From Mesorhabditis belari (lineage: Eukaryota; Nematoda; Chromadorea; Rhabditida; Rhabditidae), in contig CAUEEP010000878.1 in the NCBI GenBank assembly GCA_958450365.1, forward strand, positions 186,001 to 250,000: a DNA stretch of 64,000 nt. Reading direction: 5' to 3'. The position numbers and the translations under genes were made by a program. This document shows, piece after piece, positions 12,245-24,780 of the stretch; position 1 is the first letter of the stretch; the number at the start of each line of letters is the position of its first letter. Below the pieces are notes generated by a model. The model worked only from the letters and a program-made list of their open reading frames with translations. It had not been told where the DNA came from and searched no databases.

Positions 12245-12350
12245 TTGATAGGCTGGAGATCAAATTTCCGGCAAAAACATTTGTTGGAACAAGTGGGTGG
12301 AAAGAATTGGAATTGCTGATGAATGTTCCGATGGACTTGTTGTTATTGAG
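12245..12350 (+). CDS. Possible orphan exon
   Basis: From a GATAG acceptor near 12254 to a GAG|GTAACT donor at 12350, one frame is open and protein-like (contains ICWNKWVERIGIADECSDGL). No partner exon was found on either side, so this may be an exon relic. Confidence 0.25.
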
Positions 12351-12454
12351 GTAACTTCTTTCTTGTTATTGAGTATTTGACAACGGTTTTAAACAACAGC
12401 AAAAAACAACAACAAAGAACAACAACAACAAAAACAACGATAATTCTAGTAGAT

Positions 12455-12720
12455 TTCTCAGGGTCAGTTGAGTGCCTCAGCTTAGTTTTTACGTTTAACA
12501 ACAATTAAACTCGAGTTTCAATTGGTAGACTCAATAAATGAATAGCTCCAATCGATTCACTAACCCCGAAAACCCCCAGGCACAAATTTACAGCTGAATA
12601 TTTTCTTTTTGGAGTCATCTAGCCATCAGCCATCTCGATGTAAATGACTGGCACGGTGTTCTTTGTGCGTTCTTTGTGTTGTTCTTTGTTCTTTGTGCCG
12701 TAATCGCTCACCATCTGGCA
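12455..12720 (-). repeat. Dispersed repeat copy
   Basis: Resembles, in reverse orientation, 24290-24530 and 24640-24780. Shared phrases include GAATAGCTCCAATCGATTCA and GAACACCGTGCCAGTC-like sequence. The family's nature is unknown; a shorter related phrase lies near 33360-33410. Confidence 0.6.
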
Positions 12721-14334
12721 AACGCGCCTGGAATGAAGTGCTGCCCTTTTGCTTTCCCTTAACCCGTGCGTCAAAATCTTCTAATTTAAATCCCTCCGTT
12801 ATTATGCTCAAATTCTTGGTTTTAATGAGAATCAGTCCTAATTCGCAAATCCCAAAATGAAAGGCGCGATGAGCGACTGAGCTAGTTTCACCGCTTTGAG
12901 CTTCACTTTCTCGAATTCTTGAGAGCAATTTTTGCCCTAAATTTGACTATATTATGCTTAAAATTCGACATCTCGCCAAGGTAAGATATTGGGTTGGAAA
13001 GTATGAAACAACATCGACTTTCAAAAAAATTTTGGGAAAAGCACAAAGCTCTATATAATCTATTGTTTGTATAATCAAAAAGATCTATCATTGCTCTACA
13101 AAATGGCTTTTGGGAGATTCCGAAAGACTTTTGTTTTGTGGTTTTGTGTTTTTGTGGGTTCTGGTTAAAAAATTACTTTGTTGCGGAACATTTACTTACA
13201 ACGGGTTAGAAAGGTGATTGATTCTGCCATGGCGAATTGAAGCTCTGTTAGCTCCACAGTAGACATGGGAAAATTCCAACTCGAACCTATTGGGTTGGGG
13301 AGTCTGAAATAACGGCGACTTTCAAAAACTTTTCTTGAACGCATAAAAGCTCCATATCCATTGTTTGTATAATCAAAAGGATCTATCATAGTTCTACAAA
13401 ATGGCTTTTGAGAGATTCCGAAAGGCTTTTGTTTTGTGGTTTTGTGTTTTGTGGGTTCCTAAACAAAATGTCAGTGAAAATGACAGAGTTCGATTTGTCG
13501 TTTGACTCGTTTCTTTCACATAAACTCAAATTGACGTCAAAACAAATAAGTTAGGGCACGTTTAGTTACATAAGTAGCCAAATTTTTATAGCGATCTCGT
13601 CAGTCATTTTCTCTAAATGATGATTTATCGGTTTTCTAAAAAATTTGCTTTTATTAAATTGAGGCGCTTTTTGGAGTTCTATTTCAAATGTGATTTGTAG
13701 AAAATCATATTGTAAGTGAGTTATAAGTGAGCTTTAGAATGATACTATTTGTTATTTGATAAAGACTATTTGATTTTATAAGAGTTTCTTTGAAAGTCGG
13801 CACCATTTCATACTCCGTAACCCAATAATTCGGTTTTGGTAAGAATCAGTCTCAATTTGGGCGCCTCCTTAAAGACTTTTAGAATTTTTTCAATGATCAA
13901 CGCTCTTTGAAGTTCTATTTCAAATATGATTTGTAGAAAAATAAGTGAGCTTTAGAATGATAATATTTGTTATTTGATAAAGACTATTTGATTTTATAAA
14001 AGTTTCTTTGAAAGTCGGCACTATTTCAAACTTCTCAACCCAATAATCCGATTTTGGAAAGAATCGGTCCCAATTTGGGCGCCTTCTTAAAGACTTTTAG
14101 AATTTTTTCAATGATGAGATCAACAAGATCAACAATTTGTTCTCAAACTTTCCTGGACCAGCTATGACTCAACGAACAGCGAACAGAGCGTGGGAAGATC
14201 GTTGAGTTCAAGAACTGCTCTGGGTGCCATGTTTGATTTTTGTGAAAACACAAACTCCAACGAATCCTCGAACTCGATCGGCTCTCAAAAACTTTGCTTC
14301 ATCACATAATGGTTCGAAATCTGGTTCGAAACTA

Positions 14335-14855
14335 TTAGGTTGATGCAAAAGTCTTTTTCATTTTTTTCGTACTTCTTTTGAAAAATAACAAAGTCATCAA
14401 TTAACATATGGTTTGCTCTAAATGAAAAGTGTTTATTGTTCAATTTCCCATCTTTTTAAGTCAATTTGGGTTCACTTTCAAGCAAATTCGAGAGTGAAAA
14501 CGGGTTTTTCATAAAAATCTATAAAAACCTCTATAAAGAAATTGGCTGAATCAATTTCTCTAAAAATCTGAAAAGATATTTAACTTTTTGTGCTCTATCT
14601 TTTATTTATTAACATCAAGATTGGTTTCCTTAGCTAAAGCGTCTAAAATGCATCATCGAGCCGTCGCCTTTTTTGACTACCCGACTTCAGGCTCTCAAAA
14701 AAATCTAGACATAAGACATTTAAAACTCGTTTTAATGTCATTTTGCAGAAAAATAATTGGCCTTTCGAATGCAATAAACCGTTGTTCAATTGGTGCATTT
14801 GTTACTTTTTAACGAAAGTACGAAAAAAATGAAAAAGACTTTTGCATCAAACTAA
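14335..14855. mobile_element. Mariner-type MITE, copy in unit 1
   Basis: A 521-bp element with terminal inverted repeats TTAGGTTGATGCAAAAGTCT and the reverse complement TTAGTTTGATGCAAAAGTCT, extending about 40 bp inward. TA lies at both ends (14333-14334 and 14856-14857). The interior has no recognisable transposase. The end sequence is of the mariner TTAGG type. Confidence 0.9.
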
Positions 14856-15784
14856 TAGTTCGAAATCTTTTACTAGCATTAATCAAGGCAAATTTTCCTA
14901 TAAACTTTAAACTTTATAACGCTATAAACGTTATAAACTAAAATCTGAGAGCTGAGTTATTTGTAATCAGTCTAAAGAGCTAGAATTCGGTAAAACTAGA
15001 GATAAAACTTTATTAACTGGTTTAAATTATTAAGCATTAAGCACTACAACTAGATATAGTACTTTTTGAAGTTTTCTATAAGCTAAAAGTTCAAAGAATT
15101 TGGGAAAAGTTAGAATTGAATAAGAGAAATAGACTCTTTCAAGATTCCAAGACCACAAGAAGCATTTGTAAGACCAAAAACATATTGTAGATGCGTGAGA
15201 CAAAAGAAGTTGATGCCGTTTTGAGTGATCTCTGTCTATTTTTCACTCACTTTTTGAGTGCTGTGCTCTCTGGAGTCATTCTTTTTCGTTTTCCATTCAA
15301 TTTTCCACTTTTTCTTCGTTTCCCCCATGCTTCTGGACTTTGTTTTGGTGTTTTAAGGGATTTGGACCAAAATATTGTACTGATTGCGGTAATTGAGGAG
15401 AAAAAAAATGATTGCTTGTATAGTTGAAGAAAAAAAACGAATACCTATGGTCAATCTGTTCCGCGGAAAACAATTTTAATCAATCTTTTTATTTTGAGAA
15501 AAGAGTTTTGTCAAGTGAAAAAGCTTTTTTTTCAAGAAATTTGACGGGAAAACACTCAATTTAACACACTTAACACACGGAAATTTAAATGAAAATGACT
15601 GACGAAAAAACTGACTGAACTTGACTAAGCTAAAAACTGAATTTGACTTAAAATTCTTGGTCTTTAAGCGAATTCTTATGGTTGTCAAAGGTAGAAGAAG
15701 ATTGTAAAGCCATTTCTCTTTGAAAAGGCTGCCCCAGACAAAAATATGCTTGCACATGAGCAGCCTAGCTAATCGTTGCATTGC

Positions 15785-16205
15785 ACTTACAGGTAGACAT
15801 GGCTAACGAGATTTTGGGATTGCTCCCGTTCGGACGGTCATATCGACGCACTGAAAGTTGCTAGCAATCTGAAACTTTTTTAGCAGAAAGCCAATATTAT
15901 TAGCTTGATTTGATACTAAAAATTCAGCTAAATTCTTTAAAATAGTATTCAAAAGAGCACATTAAACCTTAACGCTACCCTTAACGAGGCCTCCTCAAAT
16001 CTCGATAACCTTTTAGAGTACTTTTTTTGAAGATTTTTGTTGAATATTTGGTATGAAATTGAAGCTGATAATCTAGGCTTTCTGATCGAAAAAGTTTCAG
16101 ATTGCTAGCAACTTTCAATGCGCTGATATCACTGGTCAAACTTGAAACCTCGTTAACAAGTCTACTTACAGGGTCCGTGAGTTCTGTTCCCTCTCCAAGA
16201 ATCAT
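15785..16205. repeat. Internal inverted repeat of the duplicated unit
   Basis: The segment around 15785-15945 matches the reverse complement of about 16020-16190, sharing GAAAGTTGCTAGCAATCTGAA. The minus-strand side shows a good GTAAGT donor after a short open frame, so it may derive from an exon. No gene model could be completed. Confidence 0.6.
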
Positions 16206-16695
16206 TTATACGACTCGAACCAAGAAAGTTAGAGAAAAGTGGACTTCAAATTTGAAATCTTTGACTATTTTTACCCTAGAAATGCTTCTTCAGAAAGATT
16301 TTTTTTGAAAATCCTTTTTTTGGCTGACTCTCCTAGCTTCTTTGACGTTCTGCCTATTTCAAGCCGAAAATTTTAACGGTGCTTAAAACTGGCGAGATCT
16401 TAACTAATCTGATCGTAAAATGGCTAGTTTTTATAAGGAAATGTTTCTTTTTTTCTAATATTTAAAAAGTTAATCGTATTTAGCCTTTTTTATATTTTAA
16501 AATCAATTAACAAAGTAAAGAAAAAGAGGAAATGAGTTCCGCAAGTAATCGAGCCAAAAAAAGACTTTGAAACAAAAGTTTGTTCAAGAAAAACATTCTT
16601 AGGGTAAAAATAGTTTAAAATTTCAAATTTGATGCCTTTTTGTCTCTATTTTATTTGATTTTTTCTGAAAAAACGACAATCTTGAGAGAAGAAAC

Positions 16696-19600
16696 GCTCC
16701 ACAGTAGACATGGGAAAATTCCAACTCGAACCTATTGGGTTGGGGAGTCTGAAATAACGGCGACTTTCAAAAACTTTTCTTGAACGCATAAAAGCTCCAT
16801 ATCCATTGTTTGTATAATCAAAAGGATCTATCATAGTTCTACAAAATGGCTTTTGAGAGATTCCGAAAGGCTTTTGTTTTGTGGTTTTGTGTTTTGTGGG
16901 TTCCTAAACAAAATGTCAGTGAAAATGACAAAGAGTTCGATTTGTCGTTTGACTCGTTTCTTTCACATAAACTCAAATTGACGTCAAAACAAATAAGTTA
17001 GGGCACGTTTAGTTACATAAGTAGCCAAATTTTTATAGCGATCTCTTCAGTCATTTTCTCTAAATGATGATTTATCGGTTTTCTAAAAAATTTGCTTTTA
17101 TTAAATTGAGGCGCTTTTTGGAGTTCTATTTCAAATGTGATTTGTAGAAAATCATATTGTAAGTGAGCTTTAGAATGATACTATTTGTTATTTGATAAAG
17201 ACTATTTGATTTTATAAGAGTTTCTTTGAAAGTCGGCACCATTTCATACTCCGTAACCCAATAATTCGGTTTTGGTAAGAATCAGTCTCAATTTGGGCGC
17301 CTCCTTAAAGACTTTTAGAATTTTTTCAATGATCAACGCTCTTTGAAGTTCTATTTCAAATATGATTTGTAGAAAAATAAGTGAGCTTTAGAATGATACT
17401 ATTTGTTATTTGATAAAGACTATTTGATTTTATAAAAGTTTCTTTGAAAGTCGGCACTATTTCAAACTTCTCAACCCAATAATCCGATTTTGGAAAGAAT
17501 CGGTCCCAATTTGGGCGCCTTTTAGAATTTGTTCAATGATGAGATCAACAAGATCAACAATTTGTTCTCAAACTTTCCTAGATCAGCTATGACTCAACGA
17601 ACAGCGAACAGAGCGTGGGAAGATCGTTGAGTTCAAGAGCTGCTCTGGGTGCAATGTTTGATTTTTGTGAAAACACAAACTCCAACGAATCCTCGAACTC
17701 GATCGGCTCTCAAAAACTTTGCTTCATCACATAATGGTTCGAAATCTGGTTCGAAACTATTAGTTTGATGCAAAAGTCTTTTTCATTTTTTTCGTACTTC
17801 TTTTGAAAAATAACAAAGTCATCAATTAACCTATGGTTTGCTCTAAATGAAAAGTGTTTATTGTTCAATTTCCCATCTTTTTAAGTCAATTTGGGTTCAC
17901 TTTCAAGCAAATTCGAGAGTGAAAACGGGTTTTTCATAAAAATCTATAAAAACCTCTATAAAGAAATTGGCTGAATCAATTTCTCTAAAAATCTGAAAAG
18001 ATATTTAACTTTTTGTGCTCTATCTTTTATTTATTAACATCAAGATTGGTTTCCTTAGCTAAAGCGTCTAAAATGCATCATCGAGCCGTCGCCTTTTTTG
18101 ACTACCCGACTTCAGGCTCTCAAAAAAATCTAGACATAAGACATTTTAAACTCGTTTTAATGTCATTTTGCAGAAAAATAATTGGCCTTTCGAATGCAAT
18201 AAACCGTTGTTCAATTGGTGCATTTGTTACTTTTTAACGAAAGTACGAAAAAAATGAAAAAGACTTTTGCATCAAACTAATAGTTCGAAATCTTTTACTA
18301 GCATTAATCAAGGCAAATTTTCCTATAAACTTTAAACTTTATAACGCTATAAACGTTATAAACTAAAATCTGAGAGCTGAGTTATTTGTAATCAGTCTAA
18401 AGAGCTAGAATTCGGTAAAACTAGAGCTAAAACTTTATTAACTGGTTTAAATTATTAAGCATTAAGCACTACAACTAGATATAGTACTTTTTGAAGTTTT
18501 CTATAAGCTAAAAGTTCAAAGAATTTGGGAAAAGTTAGAATTGAATAAGAGAAATAGACTCTTTCAAGATTCCAAGACCACAAGAAGCATTTGTAAGACC
18601 AAAAACATATTGTAGATGCGTGAGACAAAAGAAGTTGATGCCGTTTTGAGTGATCTCTGTCTATTTTTCACTCACTTTTTGAGTGCTGTGCTCTCTGGAG
18701 TCATTCTTTTTCGTTTTCCATTCAATTTTCCACTTTTTCTTCGTTTCCCCCATGCTTCTGGACTTTGTTTTGGTGTTTTAAGGGATTTGGACCAAAATAT
18801 TGTACTGATTGCGGTAATTGAGGAGAAAAAAAATGATTGCTTGTATAGTTGAAGAAAAAAAACGAATACCTACGGTCAATCTGTTCCGCGGAAAACAATT
18901 TTAATCAATCTTTTTATTTTGAGAAAAGAGTTTTGTCAAGTGAAAAAGCTTTTTTTCAAGAAATTTGACGGGAAAACACTCAATTTAACACACTTAACAC
19001 ACGGAAATTTAAATGAAAATGACTGACGAAAAAACTGACTGAACTTGACTAAGCTAAAAACTGAATTTGACTTAAAATTCTTGGTCTTTAAGCGAATTCT
19101 TATGGTTGTCAAAGGTAGAAGAAGATTGTAAAGCCATTTCTCTTTGAAAAGGCTGCCCCAGACAAAAATATGCTTGCACATGAGCAGCCTAGCTAATCGT
19201 TGCATTGCACTTACAGGTAGACATGGCTAACGAGATTTTGGGATTGCTCCCGTTCGGACGGTCATATCGACGCACTGAAAGTTGCTAGCAATCTGAAACT
19301 TTTTTTAGCAGAAAGCCAATATTATTAGCTTGATTTGATACTAAAAATTCAGCTAAATTCTTTAAAATAGTATTCAAAAGAGCAAATTAAACCTTAACGC
19401 TACCCTTAACGAGGCCTCCTCAAATCTCGAAAACCTTTTAGAGTACTTTTTTTGAAGATTTTTGTTGAATATTTGGTATGAAATTGAAGCTGATAATCTA
19501 GGCTTTCTGATCGAAAAAGTTTCAGATTGCTAGCAACTTTCAATGCGCTGATATCACTGGTCAAACTTGAAACCTCGTTAACAAGTCTACTTACAGGGTC

Positions 19601-20120
19601 CGTGAGTTCTGTTCCCTCTCCAAGAATCATTTATACGACTCGAACCAAGAAAGTTAGAGAAAAGTGGACTTCAAATTTGAAATCTTTGACTATTTTTACC
19701 CTAGAAATGCTTCTTCAGAAAGATTTTTTTTGAAAATCCTTTTTTTGGCTGACTCTCCTAGCTTCTTTGACGTTCTGCCTATTTCAAGCCGAAAATTTTA
19801 ACGGTGCTTAAAACTGGCGAGATCTTAACTAATCTGATCGTAAAATGGCTAGTTTTTATAAGAAAATGTTTCTTTTTTTCTAATATTTAAAAAGTTAATC
19901 GTATTTAGCCTTTTTTATATTTTAAAATCAATTAGCAAAGTAAAGAAAAAGAGGAAATGAGTTCCGCAAGTAATCGAGCCAAAAAAAGACTTTGAAACAA
20001 AAGTTTGTTCAAGAAAAACATTCTTAGGGTAAAAATAGTTTAAAATTTCAAATTTGATGCCTTTTTGTCTCTATTTTATTTGATTTTTTCTGAAAAAACG
20101 ACAATCTTGAGAGAAGAAAC
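16696..20120. repeat. Tandem duplication, unit 2 (3.4 kb)
   Basis: Second copy of 13251-16695, directly abutting it. It ends at the same terminal phrase, after which unique sequence (GACGATCTTTGG) begins. The near-identity indicates a recent event or an assembly duplication. Confidence 0.95.
17760..18280. mobile_element. Mariner-type MITE, copy in unit 2
   Basis: Same 521-bp TTAG-ended element as at 14335, with TA at 17758-17759 and 18281-18282. It occupies the equivalent position, so it was duplicated with its host segment. Confidence 0.9.
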
Positions 20121-20404
20121 GACGATCTTTGGAACTTCTGTACTTTTACAACTTCACATTTACATTTACATTTCCAACAATTTACAACTTACAATGCTAA
20201 CAATAAGTTCAGTTTATCTATTTTGAAATGCTCTTACAAAATCGAAAAAGCTAAAGCTTTATAGGAAGAATTGTATGTCTTAATATAGATACTTTATTCA
20301 GGACCTGAGATAAAGTGCGCTAGATTTAAGATTAAAACACATGAATTCATACGCATAACACAAAAAGGGCCGATAAAAAGCAACACGATATAATACATGT
20401 AATA

Positions 20405-20700
20405 CAGGGTGTGGCAAAAGTTTGGAGCCGCTTCTTAAGATAGTTAAAGGTTTAAAAACTAGCTTTAAAAAGTTAAAAATTAATAACAAGCTCTTTATTC
20501 GAATCATAACAACAAATAACTTATAACAAATGCTCGAAATTTCCACCATCCGCTTCGATACACCTCTTTAAACGCTTTGGGAAGTTCCTCGCGATGGTGG
20601 CGCACGCTTAAACAGTTATTTCATCCCAGACTCGTTTCAGAGCAGATTTTAAAGCATCCACTGTTTGATGTATATGGGTAGCACAGATAACGTCAAGGAA
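20405..20700 (-). mobile_element. Tc1-like transposase 3' relic
   Basis: Starts with a terminal-repeat-like CAGGGTGTGGCAAAAGTTTG preceded by TA. On the minus strand one frame reads RLKRCIEADGGNFEH, typical of the C-terminus of Tc1-type transposases. The other end is not visible. Confidence 0.7.
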
Positions 20701-21330
20701 CCACTAGAGCTTCAAGATCAAGATCATCTACAGATAATTTAAAGGTTAAGGTAAAAATATTCAAAATTGCACACCACGTCAAATAAACCAAGGAATCCTT
20801 CGAATAAAATTGATAAAGTTGCACTTAAAATAAGCATAACAATCAAATTTCAGCCTTTTGCTAGTAATTCTCAGATACAGACACCAAACTTAAAGCACAA
20901 AACCATTGCAAACTTGAAACATTTTGGACTTTAAATCAGTTTCCAAAAGCTGGTGCCAAATGAGCCCATTAATGGCTCTATTTCAACCCACGCCTCACCA
21001 AAATCCATTTTTGGAATTCGATACCACTTTGATTTGCTAATTTAGCGCAAGGCAAGTCTAGTTGAATGTGGTTGGCTTTGCCCCATTTAGTCACACACTA
21101 AATGAGGCAAAGCCTTTTCTCTCATCGACCATACCCCGTAAATGGGGCGCCTAAACGAGCTCTCCTCATCGCTCGGCGCCTCCATTCCCCCTCTCCCAAA
21201 AAAAGACATCCTGCATTTTTGAGCCACTCTCTTCAATGGTTTTCAATAATTCTTAAACAATTTCTTAGTCTTTCAAAATAAATCTTGACAAGTCTTCCTT
21301 CTTTCTAGATGTCGTAGCCGATCTTGAAAT
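20701..21330. other. No supported gene
   Basis: Intergenic sequence including a C/T-rich block near 21150-21200. No convincing exon or RNA gene was seen on either strand. Confidence 0.5.
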
Positions 21331-21334
21331 TCAA

Positions 21335-21660
21335 CCGATCTTGAAATTCAACCGATTTTGAATGACTGGATCTAGGCGCATCCAATCATCAAATGTTTTG
21401 TATCATTTAACGCAGAATCTTTAATAATCCTATTAAATTTTTTAAATCAGAAAGATCAGAAAGATTAGATAAAAAGAAAAAAATTTTATGAAGCTTAAAA
21501 GTTTTCTCCTGAACAAGCAGTTTTTTCGCTCTAAACTCTTTTCTTTTTGTTTAATCTTTCTAATTTAAAAAATTTAACATAATTATCAATGATTCTGCGT
21601 CGAATGATACCAAACACTTGATAATTGGATGCGTCTAAGCCCACTCATTCAAAATCGGCT
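21335..21660. repeat. Foldback repeat
   Basis: Inverted arms of about 120 bp. AGGCGCATCCAATCATCAAA on the left matches the reverse complement of the right arm around GATAATTGGATGCGTCTAAG, with a spacer near 21480-21530. No terminal TA pair is obvious. Confidence 0.75.
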
Positions 21661-21933
21661 GAAATCGTTGTAGCGATTTTGCATGAAACGTTGTAGCGCC
21701 CGCAATTTTCAACCTACGCACACAAATTTGGTACCAATCGACGCAGCATTCAATTCTCTAAAAAATGATATAATATTGTCCTTATAAATTAAAGGTTTAT
21801 CCTACTGGAAAGGTTTGCAAAAAAAAAATCGACATAGTACCTTCTCCGGCGAGCCAAATCAAACTGTTTAATGAGAAAAATGAAAATTTTGAGGCAGAAG
21901 TGCAAGCAAGTTCATACTCTAACACCAATAGTA

Positions 21934-22263
21934 GCCATAGCCATAGATTGGCCATAGCCATAGATTGGCCATAGCCATAGATTGGCCATAGCCATAGATT
22001 GGCCATAGCCATAGATTGGCCATAGCCATAGATTGGCCATAGCCATAGATTGGCCATAGCCATAGATTGGCCATAGCCATAGATTGGCCATAGCCATAGA
22101 TTGGCCATAGCCATAGATTGGCCATAGCCATAGATTGGCCATAGCCATAGATTGGCCATAGCCATAGATTGGCCATAGCCATAGATTGGCCATAGCCATA
22201 GATTGGCCATAGCCATAGATTGGCCATAGCCATAGATTGGCCATAGCCATAGATTGGCCATAG
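21934..22263. repeat. 17-bp minisatellite, ~19 copies
   Basis: Almost perfect direct copies of GGCCATAGCCATAGATT. On the minus strand all three frames are open because 17 is not a multiple of 3, and each frame cycles through the same 17-residue peptide rich in Trp, Tyr, Met and Gly. The 199-codon minus-strand open frame covering 21797-22396 results from this and is not called as a gene. Confidence 0.97.
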
Positions 22264-22547
22264 ATTTGCTCAAAAAGCTAACAATCAAACCATACAAGTA
22301 CAAAAGGGAAAGTCTAGTTGGATGTTGGATTCTAATTGAACTAATTGTCAAGTCGAGTTGGATTGAGAATCGCTTTGAGAATTGAGAATTGCACAAATTC
22401 TGCCTTCACAATTATTGTAAAGTGTTTAAAATTACAGTATGCAAAGGGACCAAGTCTGTCCACACAAATCAGGAATTTCATCAAAACACCAACCAAAAAA
22501 CCCGTTTAACGGGGGTTTTTCTGGCTAAATGTTTTGCGAATAGCTTT

Positions 22548-22626
22548 GTCACCGTGGCGCAGTCGGGAGTGCGCTTGTCTACGACCCACCTACGACTATG
22601 TCACAGTGTTCGACCGCCCGTAGTGC
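22548..22626 (+). pseudogene. tRNA-like relic
   Basis: A clear A-box-like GTGGCGCAGTCGGGAGTGCG is followed by a weak B-box region (GTTCGACCGCC). The 5' half resembles elongator tRNA-Met, but the rest is degenerate. Confidence 0.4.
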
Positions 22627-22784
22627 CACTCAAAACTGAGTGCCACTCAGTTTTGACTTTTAAAATTTTTCTTTCAAATAGCACAACTAAAATGTGTTCT
22701 AAGGTTTTCTAAAGAAGTTTGAGCTTTATTGGTCAAAACACGGCTGAGAAAATGCTCGTACAGACACTGCTCTTTTACAGAATG

Positions 22785-23680
22785 CGACTAAAGTTCTGTC
22801 GTTTTTAGAATTCTCTCTAAAAGCTTCCTGATTGATTTCATTTCATAAGTTTAAAGCCAAAAGATAGCCAATTTTCCACAGAATTTAAATCTTATTACAG
22901 TTTTGAAATAGCTTCTTTAAATTTTGAGTTATCGCTATTCTATGCTCGCACAAATTTTTGCGCTTTTTCAGCTTTTTCACTGCAGGCTTTCACTGCATTT
23001 CCATAAAAATTACATAAATGAATGAATCCTGGTCCAAAAAAAAAGGCCCAATGGGTAAAACTACCTGAAAAATCCGTATTTAAAGTTAGATTTTTATAAA
23101 AAGTTTTCCCAAAACGTTACATAGAGTCCAACACATTGAAGGCGCCTGTAAAAATTTGATTTGGCTGTATTTCTTTACGATCATAAAACACCATCAATCT
23201 CAACGCGTTAATGCAAATTTTCAAGTGTATTTACGTGTTTTTTAAAAGTTTAAAGTGACAAGAAGCAATTAGTAAAGAAATACAGCCAAATCAAATTTTT
23301 ACAGGCGCCTTCAATGTGTTGGACTCTATGTAAAGTTTTGGGAAAACTTTTTATCAAAATCTAACTTTAAATACGGATTTTTCAGGTAGTTTTACCTACT
23401 AGGCAACTTTTTTTTGAGCAATTTTCTTAATAGGACCTCCAAAGTTGGCTAATTCAGATCTCCAAAGTTGGCTAATTTTCACGGAAAATGGGGGTTCGTG
23501 CAAAACTTTTGCCCTCTACTGTAACTCAAAATTTAAAGAAGCTTTTTAAAAATAGTAATAAGATTTAAATTCTATGAAAACTTGGCTATCTTTTGGCTAT
23601 AAACACTTAGAAAATAATGACAATCAGAGAGAATTCAATTAAAGAGAATTTAAAAAGAACAGAACTTTTGTCGCAGTAGA
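22785..23680. mobile_element. ~0.9 kb foldback element
   Basis: An inner inverted pair, about 23049-23178 and 23272-23396, is nearly perfect (AAATCCGTATTTAAAGTTAG, AGGCGCCT). A weaker outer pair, about 22785-22980 and 23490-23680, shares GATTTAAAT and AAAATTTAAAG phrases. There is no coding sequence. This may be one large foldback or a MITE nested in an older one. Confidence 0.75.
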
Positions 23681-24289
23681 TATCCGATTGAGAGCTTGAG
23701 AGCTTTTGGCCTCTCAAAGAGAATCGCTCAAAATAGGTGGTGTCTATGCTTTTTCAAAAACGGCCATCTATCGCCGAGCAGCGTCGCCCGGGCTGTTGTC
23801 GGGGTTTAATTGAATTTTTTGACATTCGACGTTGGCGGTCTCTCTGTGCCAATGAAGTCTGGTTGTTTTTTTGGAATCAAAAGCGAAACAGGTGATACTT
23901 CTTTGATTCTGATTCCAATTCCATTGAAAACTGATTCCAACAGCCGAATTGAAGTAATTCGTTTTTTACATTTACAATTCAAACTTGAATATTACCTCCA
24001 TTTTCAGCTTATAGTATTTCCATTTCTTTTTTCTTGTTGACATTTGATTAGCACCCTTTCCCTCAGCTTTAGATCACTCTTCTTCTTCTTTTTTCTCTTT
24101 TTTCAATCCCATTCCCCTCAAGGGATTTGCACTAATTCTTTCTACAAATCCTTGAAAAATTCCTTTTTCATTTCTAGTCTGTTTCTTATTTCTTAGCAAC
24201 AATTTGTGAATATTCTGTAAATCGCTTGATTTTGGATTTTCTCAAAGGTTTTCTCACTATCAGTTTATCACTATCACTATCACTATACC

Positions 24290-24530
24290 AGATGAAGAGC
24301 GATCACGATTACAAAGAACATCTCGCCAGTCGTTTACATTCTTCTCTTGCTTTGTAGATGGTATAAAAAGAAGAGATTCAGCTGTAAATTTGTCCCGGGG
24401 ACTTTCGAGGTCGGCGAATCGATTGGAGCTATTCATTTTATTGAGTCAAGCAATTGGAACTCGGGTTTAGTTGTTGTTAAACTAAAAAACTAAGCTGAGG
24501 CACTCACGGTTGAAACTGATACTGAGAAAT
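24290..24530 (+). repeat. Dispersed repeat copy
   Basis: Contains AAAGAACATCTCGCCAGTCG, AAAGAAGAGATTCAGCTG and GGAGCTATTCATTTTATTGA. It is related to 24640-24780 in direct and 12455-12720 in inverted orientation. Confidence 0.65.
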
Positions 24531-24532
24531 AT

Positions 24533-24640
24533 TTCCCCACTTTCTGCCCTACTTTCTGCCTTGCTTTCTACCCTGCTTTCTGCCCTGCTTTCTGCCCTGC
24601 TTTCTGTCCCACTTTCTGCCCCACTCTCTGCCCTGGTACA
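24533..24640. repeat. 12-bp tandem repeat CTTTCTGCCCTG
   Basis: About eight copies of CTTTCTGCCCTG with small variants, between two copies of the dispersed repeat. Confidence 0.85.
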
Positions 24641-24780
24641 AAAAGAAGCTATTCAGCTATAAATTTTTAATTTGACTTTCGGAGTCAGGGAATAGATTGA
24701 AGCTATTCATTTTATTGAGTCATACATAAAACTCCGATTTAAGTGGTCTAAACTTTTAGAGAAACTCCAAAAACATTGAC
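24641..24780 (+). repeat. Dispersed repeat copy, partial
   Basis: Second local copy of the 24290-24530 family (AAAAAGAAGCTATTCAGCT, GAAGCTATTCATTTTATTGA), more diverged. Confidence 0.6.

Larger units (their letters stand above)
13251..16695. repeat. Tandem duplication, unit 1 (3.4 kb)
   Basis: Starts GCTCCACAGTAGACATGGG and ends ATCTTGAGAGAAGAAAC. The next copy starts immediately at 16696 with no spacer. The two units are almost identical along their whole length, differing by scattered substitutions and small indels (for example a short deletion near 17520). Short matching frames in both units, such as 15191-15427 and 18616-18852, are explained by the duplication itself. Confidence 0.95.

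Noticed and set aside
12626..12928. Minus-strand 100-aa frame
   Set aside because: It overlaps repeat-family phrases shared with 10.6 and 13.8 kb and lacks splice signals.
15191..18852. Conserved pairs of short frames in the two tandem units
   Set aside because: Their conservation is explained by the recent duplication; no splice structure supports them as genes.
10370..22263. CRISPR-like array or prokaryotic system
   Set aside because: Repeats are minisatellites and foldbacks without regular spacers, and the genes are intron-containing eukaryotic ones.
21797..22396. 199-codon minus-strand frame as a gene
   Set aside because: It is created by the 17-bp minisatellite, and all three frames are equally open.
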